Origin: Rosellinia necatrix
Lineage: Eukaryota > Ascomycota > Sordariomycetes > Xylariales > Xylariaceae
Length of the DNA stretch: 64,000 nucleotides
Reading direction: 5' to 3'
Assembly: GCA_021209875.1 (NCBI GenBank)
Contig: JAGYVD010000004.1
Location: forward strand, 3,162,001 to 3,226,000
This document shows positions 62,681 to 64,000 of the stretch, piece by piece. Position 1 is the first letter of the stretch. Each line of letters begins with the position of its first letter. The notes under the pieces were generated by a model. The model made no database searches and had not been told where the DNA came from. It was given only the letters and a program-made list of their open reading frames with translations. The position numbers and the translations under genes are program-made.

Positions 62681-64000
62681 TCATTCTCGGATCTTGACTT
62701 GCAGCCCTTTGCTACCAGACGCAGGGACAGGAATGACAAAGTCGCTGTTAAGGTCAATGTCTCTAGCACGTTGGATGTCAAACAATTCCATGCTGGGGCC
62801 ATCCTGTCCCCTGTAGACATCATACTTGCTGAACAGGGCCGCGAGAACCATGCCCATCTCCTTTCCTGCCAAATTCATCCTATTGAGGTGAGAGCCCCCG
62901 CCGTTTCGTCAGTAATAGAAGGGATGGCTGATAAAATAGAGGGGTCAAAGTAAAGATGACATACCCAAGACAGCTTCTTGACCCGCGAGAGAGCCCAAGG
63001 AATCCCCGAGCAATTTTAGGATTATCAATCCACCGCTGAGGGCGAAAAGCATAATAGTCATCAAACACCTCGGGCTTCATGTGCATGGTGAGCGGCGACA
63101 TGGTAACCAGCGTCCCGGGTGGCAGGACATAATCCCTTCCCCGCCTCTTATCATGGTAAGCGACAGGGAGATATGGAGAGATTCGCGGCCGCCGGTTCAT
63201 GACACCCGGGTGCAGGCGGGGCACCTCGCTGACTATGGCGTTGAGATATGGAAGGCTCTCGATCTGCGAGATCAGAGGGATCATGTTGTCGCCTGGATTC
63301 GGGATCGCTGCCTTCAGCTCCTCCCGGAGTTTCGATAGCTCGTGGGGGTTGGCTAGGAGTTCGTATACAGCGGCTGTAAGGCTGTAGGCTGGGACTCAAT
63401 TCCATCAGTATCACGCCTTAGTGTGTCTAAGGGACGATTGCCAAGGGTTACATGTCAGGGTAGAGGTTTTATATGATTACCGGTAATGCCTTCACCAGCG
63501 AAAATCAGCAGTTGCGCCTCGGCGGCTAGTCTGGCATCTGTCTTTTCATCGTCTGGAAGCGGGCTGTTTAATATGCCCTCGAATATGGTGCTCCTGATCC
63601 TCTCAGGGTTCGGCGGGTACAAAGATAGCAACGGTGCAGATAGGCAAGGACTGCATGAAAACAGCCAGCCAAGTGGCATGGCCAAAGAGGTGAGTAAGAC
63701 CGAAAAAGTAACCCGTGGCCTCGAAATAAGGACGCCCGAGATCCAGCTGTTCTAGGAACCTGAAAGAACCCCCGAAGGTGTACGTGGTGATGGCGTCGCT
63801 CGTGCACGCCTTGAACAGTGGGTGCAGCTGTACGGGGCCGCCGCTTCGCCCGTACTCGGCGATCTTGATCAGCATGCGTTCCACGTTCTCTTGAATGATC
63901 GGCTCCAGACGTCGGATGGACGCCGTGCTGAAGAAGGCGTTGACTGAGTTTCTGCGCATTGAGTTGGGGGCTAAGGAAGATATGAGGATGGTCAGTGGAG
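62681..64000 (-). CDS. cytochrome P450 monooxygenase, 5' end outside the window, one break in frame
   Basis: A haem-thiolate monooxygenase, probably a tailoring enzyme of the cluster. Exons seen are 63481-63970, 62965-63388 and 62681-62879; a splice acceptor at 63971 points to an earlier exon beyond the edge. Landmarks: MRRNSVNAFFSTASIRRLEP (C-helix region) and an I-helix across an intron (FAGEGIT-AYSLTAAVYELL). ExxR is in EVPRLHPG, FRPQRW follows, and the haem loop is LSRGSRSCLG-MNLAGKEM with the ligand cysteine. The last exon ends GSKGLQVKIRE. The I-helix reads AGEGIT instead of the usual AGxDT, and the haem loop has Leu for the first Phe. Near 63612 the frame shifts by one base. It could be repaired by an atypical 52-nt intron; otherwise this is a recent pseudogene like its neighbours. 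Confidence 0.8.

Overview
The window is nuclear DNA from a filamentous ascomycete (Pezizomycotina). The genes have short GT-AG introns of about 50-150 nt, and the proteins are typical of that group: a bicupin oxalate decarboxylase, a Pfa3-type palmitoyltransferase, Sec61 with a short first exon, and a highly reducing PKS/MFS/P450 cluster. A Sordariomycete is my best guess, but the order is not resolved. No bacterial, viral, rRNA, tRNA or CRISPR features were recognised.

Layout. 0.5-2.4 kb: secreted oxalate decarboxylase (+), with one unresolved break in frame. 2.4-9.0 kb: no recognisable gene. 9.0-12.4 kb: delta-type phosphoinositide phospholipase C (-). 12.4-32.3 kb: about 20 kb in which I recognise no gene, rich in microsatellites, heptamer minisatellites, homopolymers and a dispersed palindromic CCTAGGTA-type motif. 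32.3-50.6 kb: a normal gene-dense block with a Pfa3-like palmitoyltransferase (-), an NAD-epimerase-like protein (-), a C2H2 zinc-finger protein (-), a tail-anchored UBE2J1-like ubiquitin-conjugating enzyme (+), tRNA dimethylallyltransferase (-), 2-Cys peroxiredoxin (-) and Sec61 alpha (-).

51.8-64.0 kb: the remains of a secondary-metabolite region. It holds an unrecognised decayed gene, an apparently intact short-chain dehydrogenase (+), and the 5' stub of a berberine-bridge-type FAD oxidase (+). The stub runs directly into the truncated 3' end of a highly reducing polyketide synthase (-). That PKS has lost its KS N-terminal half, most of its ER domain and its ACP, and it carries at least four in-frame stops and at least six frame breaks. 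Next come an MFS exporter pseudogene (-) and a cytochrome P450 (-) that leaves the window and has one break in frame.

The housekeeping genes do not form a pathway; they act in secretion and protein quality control (Sec61, the E2), tRNA modification, redox defence, lipid signalling and membrane anchoring. PKS, FAD oxidase, SDR, MFS and P450 are the standard parts of a polyketide cluster. Here that cluster cannot work as encoded, and the simplest reading is a cluster being lost, with the SDR and perhaps the P450 as survivors.
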